This document shows positions 10,740 to 22,619 of a DNA stretch of 64,000 nucleotides, in pieces; positions within the stretch are counted from its first letter, which is position 1, and every line of letters begins with the position of its first letter. The stretch spans positions 61,424,393 to 61,488,392 of the forward strand of contig OZ038479.1 of the NCBI GenBank assembly GCA_964036315.1, read 5' to 3'. This DNA comes from Acanthosepion esculentum. Its lineage: Eukaryota > Mollusca > Cephalopoda > Sepiida > Sepiidae. The notes under the pieces were generated by a model. It saw nothing but the letters and a program-made list of their open reading frames with translations. It did no database searches and was not told the DNA's origin. The position numbers and the translations under genes were made by a program.

Positions 10740-13700
10740 CAAATAAAATCTACTCCACTTGTTTCGTAACCAAGCGTTAATAGTTTTTGCACAGTTTATT
10801 TTAAGAGCTGAGATTTTTCTTTCGAAAATTGTTCCATATGCATTTTTATTTATTTATTTATGTTTTCTTTCTAGAATTGTCCCATATTCTTTATATTAAT
10901 TCTTTGAATGCATTTCATTTTCAGATAAAGAATTTTTATTAGTCTATAGTATGTTAAAAGCCCTAAAAATAATGAAAATTTGTAGAGTTGGAATTAATAT
11001 ATTAGGAAAGGTATTTATTATAAAAGTGATATCTGTCATTGGAAAATGAACATAGTTAAAATATATTCTTTAAAGCTGTGAAATCACAGATATATATTTA
11101 TAACTTCTGCAATTTTCTAGCCGAAGTCGCTAAGGATAAAACTGGATTTATTTTTTTTATAACCATAAATATATATAAGAATACAAATCCTCCTGTTGTT
11201 GCCAGTGGCAAGGATTTTAATGTTTGTTATTTAAAATGTTGCTTTAAATATTTATTGGCATAAAGATTTTGAAATTAATTGATATTTGATGGAGAATGCT
11301 GTATTACTTTAATTCTAGTTAATTCGCTCCTGCACTGGACTGCGACCGATATTCAATTTAATCAAGCGATTTATCTTATTAAGACTTACAAAAAAACAAA
11401 AACAAAACAAAAATACTGTTCATTTTCTCGTATCTATAAAAACTTCGGTTTGATGTATGAATATAAAATCTTATGACAATTAGAGATTCAGCGATCGAAA
11501 CGATATTTGCCTAATCTACAAATAATTATTTGAATTTTTACAAATCAAAATGAAGTTTAAACAGAAACTTGCGTGAAATTCTTCAATTTTTTCCAGGTTT
11601 TCAAAACGGACAATAACGAATGATATCGAAGCCACGCACACATGCGAAACTGTATGTGTGGATGGTTAAAAATGTTCCTGTTAATACATTAAAAAGTATA
11701 GGCACTCTTACATTTCGCTCGTCTATTCGAAATTAAAACTTCATTTAATTGCGACTGTCATAAGCATCTGTGGGGTATTTGTAAAAAAAGGCTTACGATA
11801 TCATTTTTTTCATGGTAAGTTCAAAAACAGTAAACTTGAAGCGAAATAAGAAATATTCATAAGAAGCATATTTCGTATACTTAAATGAAAAAATCCTTCA
11901 TCAGACTAGCGTTATAAAACCATAAAGAAGATTACCAAATAACAAAAACCACAACATTTGAGCATTTCTATCGACAACTACAAAATGTGTAGTACATGTA
12001 ATGAAGAAATAAAATGATATAATGAATTTTTTAACTTTCCACATTACCAAAATGAAAAGGCCGCAATATTAAAAAAGAGCGTTAACGGTGGACTTGGGGA
12101 GTCTAGTTTAGTGAAAAACTGTTTTATGAAGAAGTCTTAATAAATTTCATCTGACGGTAACGTTAAAAGTTCGGTCAATGAATGTCTAATGTTTGCTGTA
12201 TGGAAACGGTTAAGTTCACCATTACTATTATAAGCTTGGCCTCTGAAAATTTTTACTTCTACTCCAGCGGACCAAAATGAATTTGGTGGCTTAAAACTGC
12301 CGAAATAATGACAGCTATGGAGGAAATAATGCTGTAGCGGAAAGGACATTGAAAGAAAGAAAATGGAAAGTAAGAAAAATAAATGAACAATGGAGGGAAA
12401 AGAGAGTATAATGGAGAAAAAAAGAAATGAACAAGAGAGAGAGAGAGAGAGAGGGAGAGAGAGGGAGAGAGAGAGAAATGAACGAAGAAGGGGAAAAGAG
12501 AGAGAGAGAGACAAAGAAAAAAGAAAAGAAATGACACAGAATTAAATGAAAAGCGATGAAACGATATCAGGAACAACAAAAAGAGAAGAGAAAAAGAGAC
12601 GAGGAATAAACAGAATAACATCAGAGAAGTTTCTGAATAGTAATTAATGGTCAACCAGACTAGCTCATTAACCATTACCTCATAATTTGGTGACTAGGTT
12701 TTGAACCAGTGGAAAGGAAAGAGCATATAAACAAAATCGTTTTGTTTAAAGCGACAAAAATAAACAGGAAATATTGAATTCATATTAATTGTAAGATTTT
12801 AGAAGTACGCTTTAAACTGACATCTTTATTAACTGTATCGGCTCATATGAGAAAAGTCGTATTCGAAATCTTAAAGTTGTGTTGGGGAGATTTGATAAGT
12901 GGTTAGAACCCTCAGAAAAGGAATGGAAATCTGCCATGGGATAATAGAACCTGACGGTTAGGCTTAGAAGAAGTAAGAAGCAAATACGTTACACGTACAA
13001 ATATTTATGCATTTGCTTGTTGTTTGTTTAGGTGTAAAATTTACCTAAGCATTGTGTGATATTTAAACAAAAGTGAGCGGCTTTGTGTGTACCTGTTTAT
13101 TCTGATTTTGTGTTTTTATATTGCAGCTGGAATACTGATGCCGTTAACTGGTTGTAATATCTTAGTGAAAAAATAAATTGATCCTCGAATAAAGCAAACC
13201 AATGAACTGGGCAGAGAAACTCAGGCTAAACTCAGGGTAAACTAAAAAAATATCGCCCTCACAAGAATTGCTGAGATTGGTTGCAGTCATGTCTACGTGG
13301 TCGTGTCTACGTGTATAAGCATTTGTTGTTACGTGGAACCCATCAACTCATGCCAACATCTAACCTAACCAAGTAAAATGATGCAAAGCAAGATTGGTTA
13401 ACGGGAGAGAATCAGAATCTGACCGTCAAAAAAGTACCGTCTTGTCCCGTGCTAATTTTCAAAGGTGGCTACAGGCTATTAGGCTCCAAGGATATTGTCT
13501 TAGTCATTGTCATTAGTTTTATTGAAGAACCATAACCGTCAGTTGGAGATTGCTAAACAATCTTGGTCTTGTCATTGGAAATGTAGTTCATTGTTTTCAG
13601 ACAGAAACAAATTCAACCTGTTAATATGTTAAGACCTATATTTTCATTGAATTTCGCTAGCAGTCAAACATGGTTGGGGTACCAGCTATTTTCTGGTGAG

Positions 13701-14390
13701 AGGGGTCGGATACTAGGGCCTGCTCCCTGATAAAAATGAAAAGACCATAAAAAGACATTGCATATATTGAATACTTAGTGAACAATTTGTTACACTTCGC
13801 CACCTGGCTGCATATTCTAATAAGATAATCAATCTGACCACAGCACAGCGTTCTCTCAGGAAGTATGTAAGGGACTAGTTGTCTCTATACCTATGTCTAC
13901 ACCTTAAATTTTTAGCCTCCACTATATTTTCGGGGACAACTTTTTCTAAAAAACCCCAAAAAACTCCCACTAAGACGTTTCCAGAGTAGAAACAAAAGTC
14001 TAGGATTCACTTGAAACATAAGAATCGTTGAAATTCTATCATACTTTACGAAGGACGACGTCATTCAGAAAAAAATGAAACAACATAATTATATGAAGTG
14101 TATTAGAACAAAAGAAAAGTTGATGGTTTGAAAATCAGATGCGATTTCCTACACATGTGCGTTCACACACACATATATGCACACAGACACACGCGGACAC
14201 TCTCTCACACACAACCGCACACACAAACGTAATCACTCTGTGTTGTTTATAGTTAATTGAAATTTAGAAATTTGGATAATCGATTGCTTCTAGTTCGAAA
14301 GCAAAATTAAAACATCGATGGCACTGAAGCTAATTACAAAAGTATAACTATTAAAAGTATTAGCATCAATCACACATTTGAACACAGCAT
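10740..14390. other. AT-rich region without recognisable genes
   Basis: No convincing coding region. Notable parts are a GA-rich stretch at 12350-12560 (plus strand purine-rich) and a weak hammerhead-like relic on the minus strand at 11864-11912 (CTGATGA, then GAAATATGC). Open frames at 12137-12675 on the minus strand are translations of the purine-rich bias. Confidence 0.4.
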
Positions 14391-14424
14391 TTGTTATATA
14401 TACAGATATATATATATATATAAA

Positions 14425-14471
14425 TAGTATTTTTATACCTAAAAAAAGGAATTTTAGGTATAAAAATATTA
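14425..14471. repeat. Hairpin, 20-bp stem, 7-nt loop
   Basis: The arms 14425-14444 and 14452-14471 are complementary with one mismatch. The hairpin sits just after a short TA run. Confidence 0.8.
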
Positions 14472-14789
14472 TGTTTATTACTTCATTATTGATATATTTT
14501 TACTACTCCGAAAATGGTTGACTTGGAATTTTCTCCTGTTTTTGACAAGTCAGCTCAGAACGCATGCTGAAAGCGAATACATTGCTTTTATAATCCTAAT
14601 CCTAATCCATATAACATTTTTATTTGGCTTTAATGAAAAATTTTCTTTGTTTTCTCAATAACAACAATAACAGAATTTTTTTAAAGGTGACAGCTTGTCT
14701 TCAATTTTATTCTTCTTGGCAATGATATCTGTGTATATGACTTTGAAGAAGATTATATTTACCCAGCTCCCCACGAGAACAGAATGTGA

Positions 14790-15215
14790 TCTTCTTCATT
14801 AGGCCGTTTCACTTCAGGATGTTGGCGATCATGGCTTTCTACAACTTTCTGTACTTTGAAGCTCTTAATAGATTTTGTCTTTTGGTTATATCTTCTAAAC
14901 TCTGCTCCGCCATCCATTCACTCAAACTTAACAGGTAGTTTATGCGTTGTTTTTCTCTGTCCTATTTGCCTTCTTAATCTGCCCTGTAAGTATCAAATTT
15001 CCCAAGCCCCCTTTCCACATGATATGTCCCACTATAAAGTATAAGTGCCCTTCTTGTTTCCATTGTCTCTAGAACTTGTTCAGTCCATGGTATTCTCAGC
15101 ATTCTTCTGTAGAACCACATTTATGTTGCTTCAAGTTTCTTCTTCATCTGGAAGGAAGTTGTCCAACATTCATTGAAATATAGAAGGACTGATATTATCA
15201 GATCACTGCAAAAGT
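14790..15215 (-). pseudogene. RTE-like LINE, 3' end of ORF2
   Basis: Minus-strand frames encode the typical C-terminal tail: MWFYRRMLRIPWTEQV, METRRALIL, a GKQDRGKQRINYLLSLSEWM block, then LWKAMIANILK near 14820. This tail is shared with 22620-24625, 39740-40050 and 40285-40460. The reverse transcriptase is absent, so the copy is strongly 5'-truncated. Confidence 0.7.
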
Positions 15216-15379
15216 TTGTCACCGATTTTCATTCTTAATGTCTGCGACTTGACACTGATGTCGTTTGGTGCTGATTTCTGTTGTGTTCTAAATTGAAACC
15301 TAGATTGAGTCAAATTTTTTTGAATGTTGACATTTTGAATGATTTTATTTTAAATTTAAAAAATTTTTTTAAAATGAAT

Positions 15380-16140
15380 GCCTTAAAGATAGAAAATGAT
15401 AAATTGTACTTTCGCTATATTATGCTCTATAAAATTCGTAAAGGAGTAAGCATCGGAACTGTGACAAACAAAACAAAACAAAAAAAACGTTCAGAGGGTT
15501 TACTTGGATCGTACTCCTACACTCCAGACTGTCAAAAAATGATTCGGCAGATTTTGTCAGGGTGATTTTAACCTAAATGATCAATCACTCCCCGGCCGAA
15601 CTTTTGACGTCAAGGAAGACGCTCTGCTTGCCATCGGGAAGAATAAACCGAAAATTTCTGCAGAAGATTTGGCTAAGAGTTTGAAAATCGATATCCCATC
15701 TGCCTTTCGCCATTTGAAGAGATTTGATTTCGTTTCCAAACTTGACACATGGGCGTCACTTTCTAGGACTGAACTGAACAAGCTCGATATTGTTTCTGTT
15801 GCAATGTCTTTGCTGTTACACCACAAAAAGAAACTGTTCCTGGATAGAATTGTCACAGGATGAAAAATGAATCGCTTATTATAACATTCGACGCAAACGC
15901 AGCTGAAAACAACCTTGTGAATGTGCAGAAGCCGTGGTGCTGTCTGTCTGGTGGGATTAAATTCACCTTGAGCTTCTTTCACCCGGCGAAACAATAACAG
16001 CAAAGAAGTATTGCGAACCAACTCACCAATCCCAAGGCAGCTATTCCATAAAAACGACTGATTTTAGCAAATCTAAAAGGTGCCCTTTTCCACCACGACA
16101 ACGCAAGATTGCATGTTTATAGCGAAGAAAACGGCGACTT
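15380..16140 (+). pseudogene. Mariner transposase, N-terminal and first catalytic part
   Basis: Broken plus-strand frames follow mariner transposase order. An N-terminal helix-turn-helix block (LYFRYIMLYKIRKG, 15400) is followed by GDFNLNDQSLPGR after a frameshift (15560-15600). A second helix-turn-helix (ISAEDLAKSLKI...AFRHLKR) leads to LDRIVTG, where the expected GDE is lost to a stop, followed by KMNRLL, an SVWWD-like block, and FHHDNAR near 16095 with the second catalytic Asp. The third catalytic region is 6 kb away at 22250 because of a LINE insertion. About 450 bp around the insertion (16141-16359 and 22048-22250) is not mariner and may be an earlier insertion. Confidence 0.8.
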
Positions 16141-16359
16141 ACCTCATCAAACCAAGTGACAGCGCGTCGCGTGTATCCTGTGACGGAAAAGAAAATTACG
16201 ACATGCTGAAGACAGAATATTTAAATTAAAAACAAGTACGTCGCAGGAGTCTCTATAAAAGTACTTTGATATGCAAAATACTTGCGTCCTCTCCCAGCTG
16301 TCGACGAATGGAAAAAATGCTCGGCCGATAAAAGCAGTTGGTGTTCTCGAATCAGCAGA

Positions 16360-16388
16360 AAAAGACTGATGTATCTTGGCTACCGCGT
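16360..16388 (+). repeat. Target-site duplication of LINE, left copy (29 bp)
   Basis: Exact 29-base match to 22019-22047. Begins aaaagactgatg and ends ggctaccgcgt. Confidence 0.95.
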
Positions 16389-16572
16389 GCATTGTCTATC
16401 AGTCTCTACATCGGTTATTCCTTTGAAATTTCCGTGAGTTACTTTGTCTCAAAGTAAGTGTTGTTACGTCATTTTAATTGTTGTTTTGTATCCATTGTAC
16501 CTTGTTTTTTTCTGTGACTTCTTTTTGTGTTTGACCGGTGTTTCCAACCGGTGTTGTGGCAACGCCAACACT

Positions 16573-18430
16573 ATGGTGCACTCCCAACTCCAAGAGGAGA
16601 CACCCACGCCAGCAACAACTTCGGTGTGGGCAGGTGATAAACCAACTCAAAAGGGACCCGAATATTACAACGAACTCTCGGAGAAGTTTGAAAATTTTGT
16701 AAAGGAGAATGAATTGGTACCGGTGCCATCTCTACTGGAAGCGGTGAACACCAAAACTATCTCCTTGGTAACTACAGATGTCAAGACTCGCAAACTGACT
16801 GAGGTTAACAGGGACATAATGGAGGAAGCTATTAAAATCCTGAACATTGGGGCTAAAGTTTTATCCCGAAGAAGTAGAGCTATGTGGGATATCCTGCTGG
16901 CATCAGAGGACGCAGCTAAGTCACCGGCGGGGGGCATACTGACAACCAAGTGTGTGAGGCCCCAAACGGAGTACCTTGGAACAAGGAAAACAAAAGTAAC
17001 TCTGCATGGAGTCCCACTGTTTATTTCACTTGACCACTTGGGCTTTTTCTTTTCGAAATTTGGCGAGGTGGCCAGTGTTTCAGCCGTCAAAAGTCAGGCC
17101 GGGATAGATACTGAGGACGTGGAAGTCATGGTAACGGTTACCAGGAAAATCTTTTTGGCTATGCCAAATGTACTAACTTGTGAAGGATGTCCCATCTACG
17201 TGACCGTTGAAGGTTGACGTCCCCTCTGTTGGGCCTATGGAGCTGCCGGTCATCTATCCAAAACATGTCCTGGGAAGAGACCGGAACCGCAGCCAGAAAA
17301 TACAACGGTCAAGGAAAGCACTGACACAAGAGCCAAAGTAACAAAAAAGGTCCTGGAAAATGGACGGAAGTGGTGAAGAAGGGAACAAAAGTTACATCCC
17401 CCCTCACATGAACAGGATGTCCCAAAGGAGACAAAGAAACCAAAAGAGCCTCTGCAGGAGCAGAAACGCGACCAGCATCAGCAGCTAAAAAAGGGCGAAC
17501 AGAAGAAGCCCCAAATTGGGGCAGGAATGTAAGCAAGGGCAGCAGAAGGAAAAGTCACAAGAGATGCAGCATAGGGACCCTCAACTGGAGCAGCAGCAGG
17601 AAGTGGAAATGGAGGAGATGCCCTCACCGCGTTCTGCCTCTTTAAAAAGAGAGAGAGAGGATGAAGAGGAAAAAGTGTCGAAGAAAGAAAAATGAGCTGG
17701 TCGAAGCTGGGCGGAGAAGGCCTTGGACAAAACCAAGTCCAACTCCGTCCCTGTTTCCCCACTCAAAAAAACTGGAAAACAAAGTAAGGAGCTTTTCTTG
17801 TTCCCCTATTAGGACTCCACTTTCCCCACTTCCCGACACTGCACCAGCCAAAACCCATCCCCCCATAAAACCCGTTCCGAACACGCCTCCTTCCAATACC
17901 CCTCTTTTCAGCATCCCTCCTTTTGACGCTACCCCCACCAAAAAGAAGAGGCCATTCCTTAGAGGCGAAGAGACATGTCAAGTGGACAGGAAGACTATGC
18001 AGCGGGGCCTTTCCTCGCAACAAAACGCTCTCCTATGGTCTCTCTTTAAAATGACTTTGGTCGGTGGGGTGCCAATTGAAGATGCGAGAAATTTCTTGAA
18101 AGCCTCAAGTGTCCTAACAGTGATTAGGGACTTGGGGAGGGGATTAACTATATGCGCTCACCTTTGGGAGGCTAAGGAGGTTTTCCCAGACATTAGAATG
18201 GTAGAGATAGGATCTCCTGATTTGAAAAAAATGGCAAAAGTTTTGCGCTGGGTTGGGGTGGGGGGTACCCGTTATACTCCATCCCGCTTTATACAGGGCT
18301 CTAAAGCTAGCATATCCCACGGACGTCGGGGGCATTGTCCTAGATGGTCGCATGACGACAGAGATAGGGACAGGCAATCTGTTGCGGTCCTATCCGCTGC
18401 AGATTTCCGGCCCGTATGTGTCTAGGTCTT
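16573..18430 (+). pseudogene. LINE ORF1 (RNA-binding, zinc knuckle), broken
   Basis: ORF1 proteins of L1/Tx1 LINEs bind element RNA. The frame from Met at 16573 (an upstream in-frame Met at 16444 adds a hydrophobic leader and is less likely) runs 214 residues to a TGA at 17215. Its last 80 residues (VTLHGVPLF...FFFSKFGEVASV...) resemble an RRM fold. Reading past the TGA continues in frame into a zinc knuckle, where CWAY...GH...C shows the second Cys replaced by Tyr (tat for tgt). The stop is probably a CpG-decayed Arg codon. Further frameshifts follow. The C-terminal part is the frame 17661-18425, Pro/Lys-rich and then globular. Confidence 0.75.
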
Positions 18431-18463
18431 TTTCTTTTCTAACTTTTCTTTCAGGCCTAAAAG

Positions 18464-21295
18464 ATGTTTATTAAGGTAGCCAGTTTGAATGCGAAGGGCT
18501 TGCGAGATCGAGGTCAGGCCACGATCGAAGAGACCCACTTTGTTTGCAGCGTCGATGTGTGTGTGCTGGAGAGCGATTTTGTCGTTTATTCCGCATATGG
18601 GGACCAACATGACAGAGAAGTTTCTTTGCTGGTGAAGCGGACTCTTGATGCGAAGGTGGACCTTGAGCATACCGATGCTGAGGGCAAGTTGATCGTGGCC
18701 GATATTGCCGTGAAAAGTGGTTCGTTCCGAGTCGTTGCGGTTTATGCGCCCAACGACCGGCAGAAGCGGGTCTCGTTTTTTCGGCAGTTGGGGCAGTTCC
18801 TGGTGGATTCAACGCGCCTAGTCTTAGTTGGGGACTGGAATGCCATCCTGGACCCCAAGTTAGATCGGGGGCAGGGTGCTAGCGGGTGTAGGGGCGATCG
18901 TAGCTTGGTTGATCTGATCAACGATTTTAGTCTCGTTGATAGATACCGGGTCGATCACCCCGGAGGGAAAATGTGGACGTGGGCTCATAATTGATCTTGT
19001 GACCGGGTGGTTAGCTACCTGGACAGAATTTTTGTTAGAGGAGCTGACGTAGACTTCTTAGATTGTCCCACATTCCACTGGGTAGGCTATTCGGATCACA
19101 AACTCGTTTGTGCCCGGGTGGCGTTAGATCGTAGACCTAGAATGGCTGGTTACTGGAAACTTAATCTGTCTTTACTGGACAGGCAGGGCTTCCAGGAGTA
19201 GCTAACTAGCTTAGTTCAGCGGGAGTTAGTGGGGGGCGGTTATCGGGAGTAAGTGGTGGAGGAGACTTAAGAGTAGGATTAGGTCGTTCACCACTGATTT
19301 CCGCAAACGGCACACCTCTAGATAGAGCTGAAAAGGCTTAAGACGCTTAAGGCTAGTTTTTCCCGGGTGGTGGATAGCAGGGGTGCCCTAGTGATAGCCT
19401 TAGCTAGGGAGGCCCTTGAGCGTTTGAGTAGCGAGCGCTGCATGGTCCAGGTAATTAGACATAGGTTAAGCAAGATGTCTTCCGAAGCCGTGAACATGGG
19501 CGCAGACTTGCGCAAGGAAGAGATCCATCGAGATTCTGATCGTTACATTCGTGAAGTCAAGACGCTGGAGGGGCATATTCTTCGGGCCACTGACGACATG
19601 CACGAGGCGTTTCCGCTACATTTCGAGAGCCACTTTGCCAAGGAGCCTGGTCTCCGTGATGAGAAGTTTCGTAGCTATTTGGCTGACTTTCCTCGGCTTT
19701 GGCCGACTGAAGCGGCTATCTGCCAGGGAGAGATCACGGAGGGCGAAGTCTACGCGGCATTGAAGAAGGTCGGCAGAGGCAAGTCGCCCGGTCTGGATGG
19801 TTTGCCCTATGAATTGTACTTGAGGCTGTCGCACATCTTTGTCCCAATTTTGACTATGGTGTTCAACAACTGGTTCCGGCAGAGGTCCATCCCCAACCGG
19901 CTCACCAGGGGTGTGATCACGCTGTCCAAAAAGGGCAAGTGTGTTTGGGGGAAACTAGATAATTACAGGCCCATAACTCTGCTAAACACAGAGTTAAAGA
20001 TTTTGGCCAAGATCCTGCAGGAGCGTTTGCAGTCAGTTACCGAGTCTCTGTTGGGTCCTGAGCAGACTTGTGCTGTGTGGGGCCGAACAATTCAGAGCAA
20101 CCTGCATCTGATCCGCACGAACATAGAGGTTGTAAAAGACGACGATGAGGCCTCGCTGATCAATTTGGATCAGTCCATGGGATTTGATAGTGTTGACCAT
20201 CGCTACCTTGCTGCTGTCCTGCAGGCCGCCGAATTTGAACCCGACTTTTGCCGCTGGACTAGCCTCCTGTATCGCTCCCCCAGTGCTGTGGTACAGGTGA
20301 ACGGGAGGCTGTCGGGCGCTTTTATGCTATCTAGGTCGGTTCGTCAGGGTTGTCCACTGTCGCCCCTACTTTATGCTTTGGCGTTGGAGCCTCTCCTTCG
20401 CCGGCTGGGAGACAGAGCATGCAGTCCGGCCCTATGTGGAATCACCGTTATTGGAGGGGTTCAAGCCAGGGTTTCCGTGTATGCCTATGACGTATCTGCT
20501 TTCGTGTCGTCCCGCAGCGACTTTGAGACGGTACTGAAGGCGCTTGATCGGTATGAAAAGGTGTCAGGGGCCAAGATTAACCGCGACAAGTCGTCCGACT
20601 TGCGGTTAGGTTCCTGGAAGGTGGTCGATCTTCCTGGGGCCTTGCTGGCTGTTCCTAGGTCCAGTGACCTTTCTCAGCCTAGGAAGGTCTTCTATCGTCA
20701 TTTAGTCGAGGGGGCCGCGAAGGATACGTAAGCAGCTCGACTTGTCGGAGAGGGAGTTTCGCTCTTTCTGGTCTTGGGCACCAGCGGCAGATTATCTCAG
20801 TAACCCTGAGTTTTCGCTTACCTGACAATTGGCTCGGAATCAGCTGCCTCTCAATGACAAGGTCTTCATATGGAGCTTGGCGGATTTGTCAGACTGTGAA
20901 CGGTGTGGCCTTGGTTTATAGGAAACGGCTTCGCATGCCTTCTACCATTGTCCCCGGGTCTGCCCCTTATGGGACCATGTCGGCGAGTTAACGGATCGTC
21001 TCGCTTCCGAAAAGCTATTCCGGGTTGAAACACCATTCGTCAGAAACACCATTCGTGTTTCTGACGCTGCTAGCCACGACCCGAATGGGGATTTGGACGA
21101 CACGAACGGAGGAAGTCTTGCGAGCCAAACGTCTTTCTCATCAGGATCTGATTCGATCTGATCCGATTCTTTGAGCTCAAGATGAAGATTAGAACTGATA
21201 GAAAACGATTGCATTCAACAGTCTTCAGCGAAAGGTGGGTGAAAAAGACGAGCTTGGTTCGTCTGAACGGGGCTAGCCTTGATTTTCTCTTTTAG
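18464..21295 (+). pseudogene. LINE ORF2: endonuclease and reverse transcriptase, broken
   Basis: ORF2 nicks DNA and primes reverse transcription. The endonuclease part begins at Met 18464 (FIKVASLNAKGLRD) and includes VVAVYAPN, VGDWNAILD (GDWN motif) and, after a TGA at 18992, YLDRIFV and YSDHKLV (SDH motif). Stops at 19199 and nearby separate it from the reverse transcriptase frame 19367-20731. That frame carries GKSPGLDGLPYE, NYRPITLLN, a palm block INLDQSMGFDSVDH, RQGCPLSPLLYALALEPLL, and the catalytic position, which reads YAYDV instead of YADDV, a lost catalytic Asp. A C-terminal zinc motif CERCGLGL-stop-ETASHAFYHC lies at 20893-20955. The copy is inactive. Confidence 0.9.
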
Positions 21296-21547
21296 GTCAA
21301 CCTACGTCACATCGGGGGGGATTCATGTGGAGCCCTCCCCTGGTTAGACAAGCTTTGTATACTTAGTTAATGTGAGTACGTGTTGTTTCCGGCTTGTTCC
21401 CGGCTTGTTCCCGGCCACATCTTTGGTTATGATGCAGGTTGAGATTCCCAACCTCCCTAATTTCTTTTGATCCCCTTTTTATCTCGTCTGGGTCAGCTTT
21501 ATATTTTCCCATGCCCGTATAATTTTGTATCCTTTTTCCCACTCCCT

Positions 21548-21548
<1 letters not shown>

Positions 21549-21608
<60 letters not shown>
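21549..21608. repeat. (AG)n microsatellite
   Basis: Uninterrupted AG run within the 3' UTR of the LINE. Confidence 0.95.
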
Positions 21609-21611
<3 letters not shown>

Positions 21612-22018
21612 CTTGATTTTGTCCAATGGGCAGAATACAGCGGCCTCTCCTTTTTGTGGGTTGGACGGGCCCTACTAACATCAGTTATGTTTAGTGTTTA
21701 TTTTAATTTTATTAGTGGGTTCATCTCCCCCTTCTCATTCTTCATTATTAGATTTTTATGTATTATAATTTATTATCATTAAATTTTTACGGCATGGGGC
21801 GCGTTTTGTAGGTCTTCCTTATTATGGTATTATGGTGTATGGAGGATTGATTGGTGACGGACGAGTTCTTGTGGTGAATGTGGAAATTATAATGTATGAA
21901 TGGGTCGTGAATTGCATTAGCTAACTACCTAGCTAATAGCCTTATTTATTGTATTTAAAATACAAATTGCGGCACAAGGCCAACATGGAGAGGGGCTGAG
22001 GGTGGTCAACTAAATATC

Positions 22019-22047
22019 AAAAGACTGATGTATCTTGGCTACCGCGT
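22019..22047 (+). repeat. Target-site duplication of LINE, right copy (29 bp)
   Basis: Exact match to 16360-16388. Confidence 0.95.
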
Positions 22048-22249
22048 TCGCCGGAGAGTGAGTTATTTTTATGACTGATTACGTGCATTGGGATTTGTGA
22101 GATAGTACCTGCGAATTGAGTTTTCGGCATTTCATTCTGCCCTCGATATTCGAGTCTGAACTTACAGTGATTTGTTCTCTGCGTTGTGGAATTAATCTGC
22201 GACAAACATTTCCTTTGCTTTCAGAACGCTTACAATGTTGCAAAACAGA

Positions 22250-22505
22250 CCTTGAAGATGGAGTTGAAATGGCAAACGATCTAGCGCCCACCGTATTCTC
22301 CTTGGCTCCTTTGGGTTTTCATTTGTTCTGGTCTCTACAGAACAATTTAAATGACAAAAAAAAGAAGACTCTGTGCAGTCAGTCGAATACTATCTTACAA
22401 CTTTCTCCCAACAAAAATACGAAGTTTCTACAAAAACGACATCAACAAGCTTGTAGAACGATGAGAAACAGCTGTTAAAACAACGGAGACTATGGACTTG
22501 AATAA
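22250..22505 (+). pseudogene. Mariner transposase, C-terminal part
   Basis: The frame LAPLGFHLFWSLQNNLN matches the block after the third catalytic Asp in mariner transposases. The Asp itself is lost (FSLAP in its place). It is followed by an INKLVER block in another frame and a C-terminal NNGDYGLE. This is the other half of the transposase at 15380-16140, same strand, separated by the LINE and about 450 bp of unexplained DNA. Confidence 0.75.
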
Positions 22506-22619
22506 TAAATATTTTATTTTGAATATGTAAAATTTTGATTTTAATTTTCTAATCAGGCACACATTATTGAAATGGTCTACAGTTCAGTACACTTTTCTTT
22601 GTTTCTAACGTTTATACAT

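Larger units (their letters stand above)
16389..22018 (+). mobile_element. Near full-length Tx1/L1-like LINE
   Basis: A 5.6 kb element bounded by exact 29-bp duplications. It holds a 5' UTR of about 180 bp, ORF1 (RRM-like and zinc-knuckle type), ORF2 (apurinic-type endonuclease, reverse transcriptase, C-terminal CCHC), and a 3' UTR that contains a (GA)n array. The base composition is markedly more GC-rich than the surrounding DNA. No poly(A) tail is seen. The end near ggcacaaggcc may be a tail recognised by its own machinery. All proteins are interrupted, so it is inactive. Clade assignment to Tx1/L1 is inferred from the ORF layout. Confidence 0.85.

Noticed and set aside
12137..12675. Two minus-strand frames rich in Ser-Leu
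   Set aside because: Reverse strand of a GA-rich stretch. Low-complexity translation.
16665..17090. 141-residue minus-strand frame
   Set aside because: Shadow of LINE ORF1 on the opposite strand.
17478..17941. Minus-strand frames opposite LINE ORF1
   Set aside because: Antisense of a Pro/Lys-rich coding region. No independent support.
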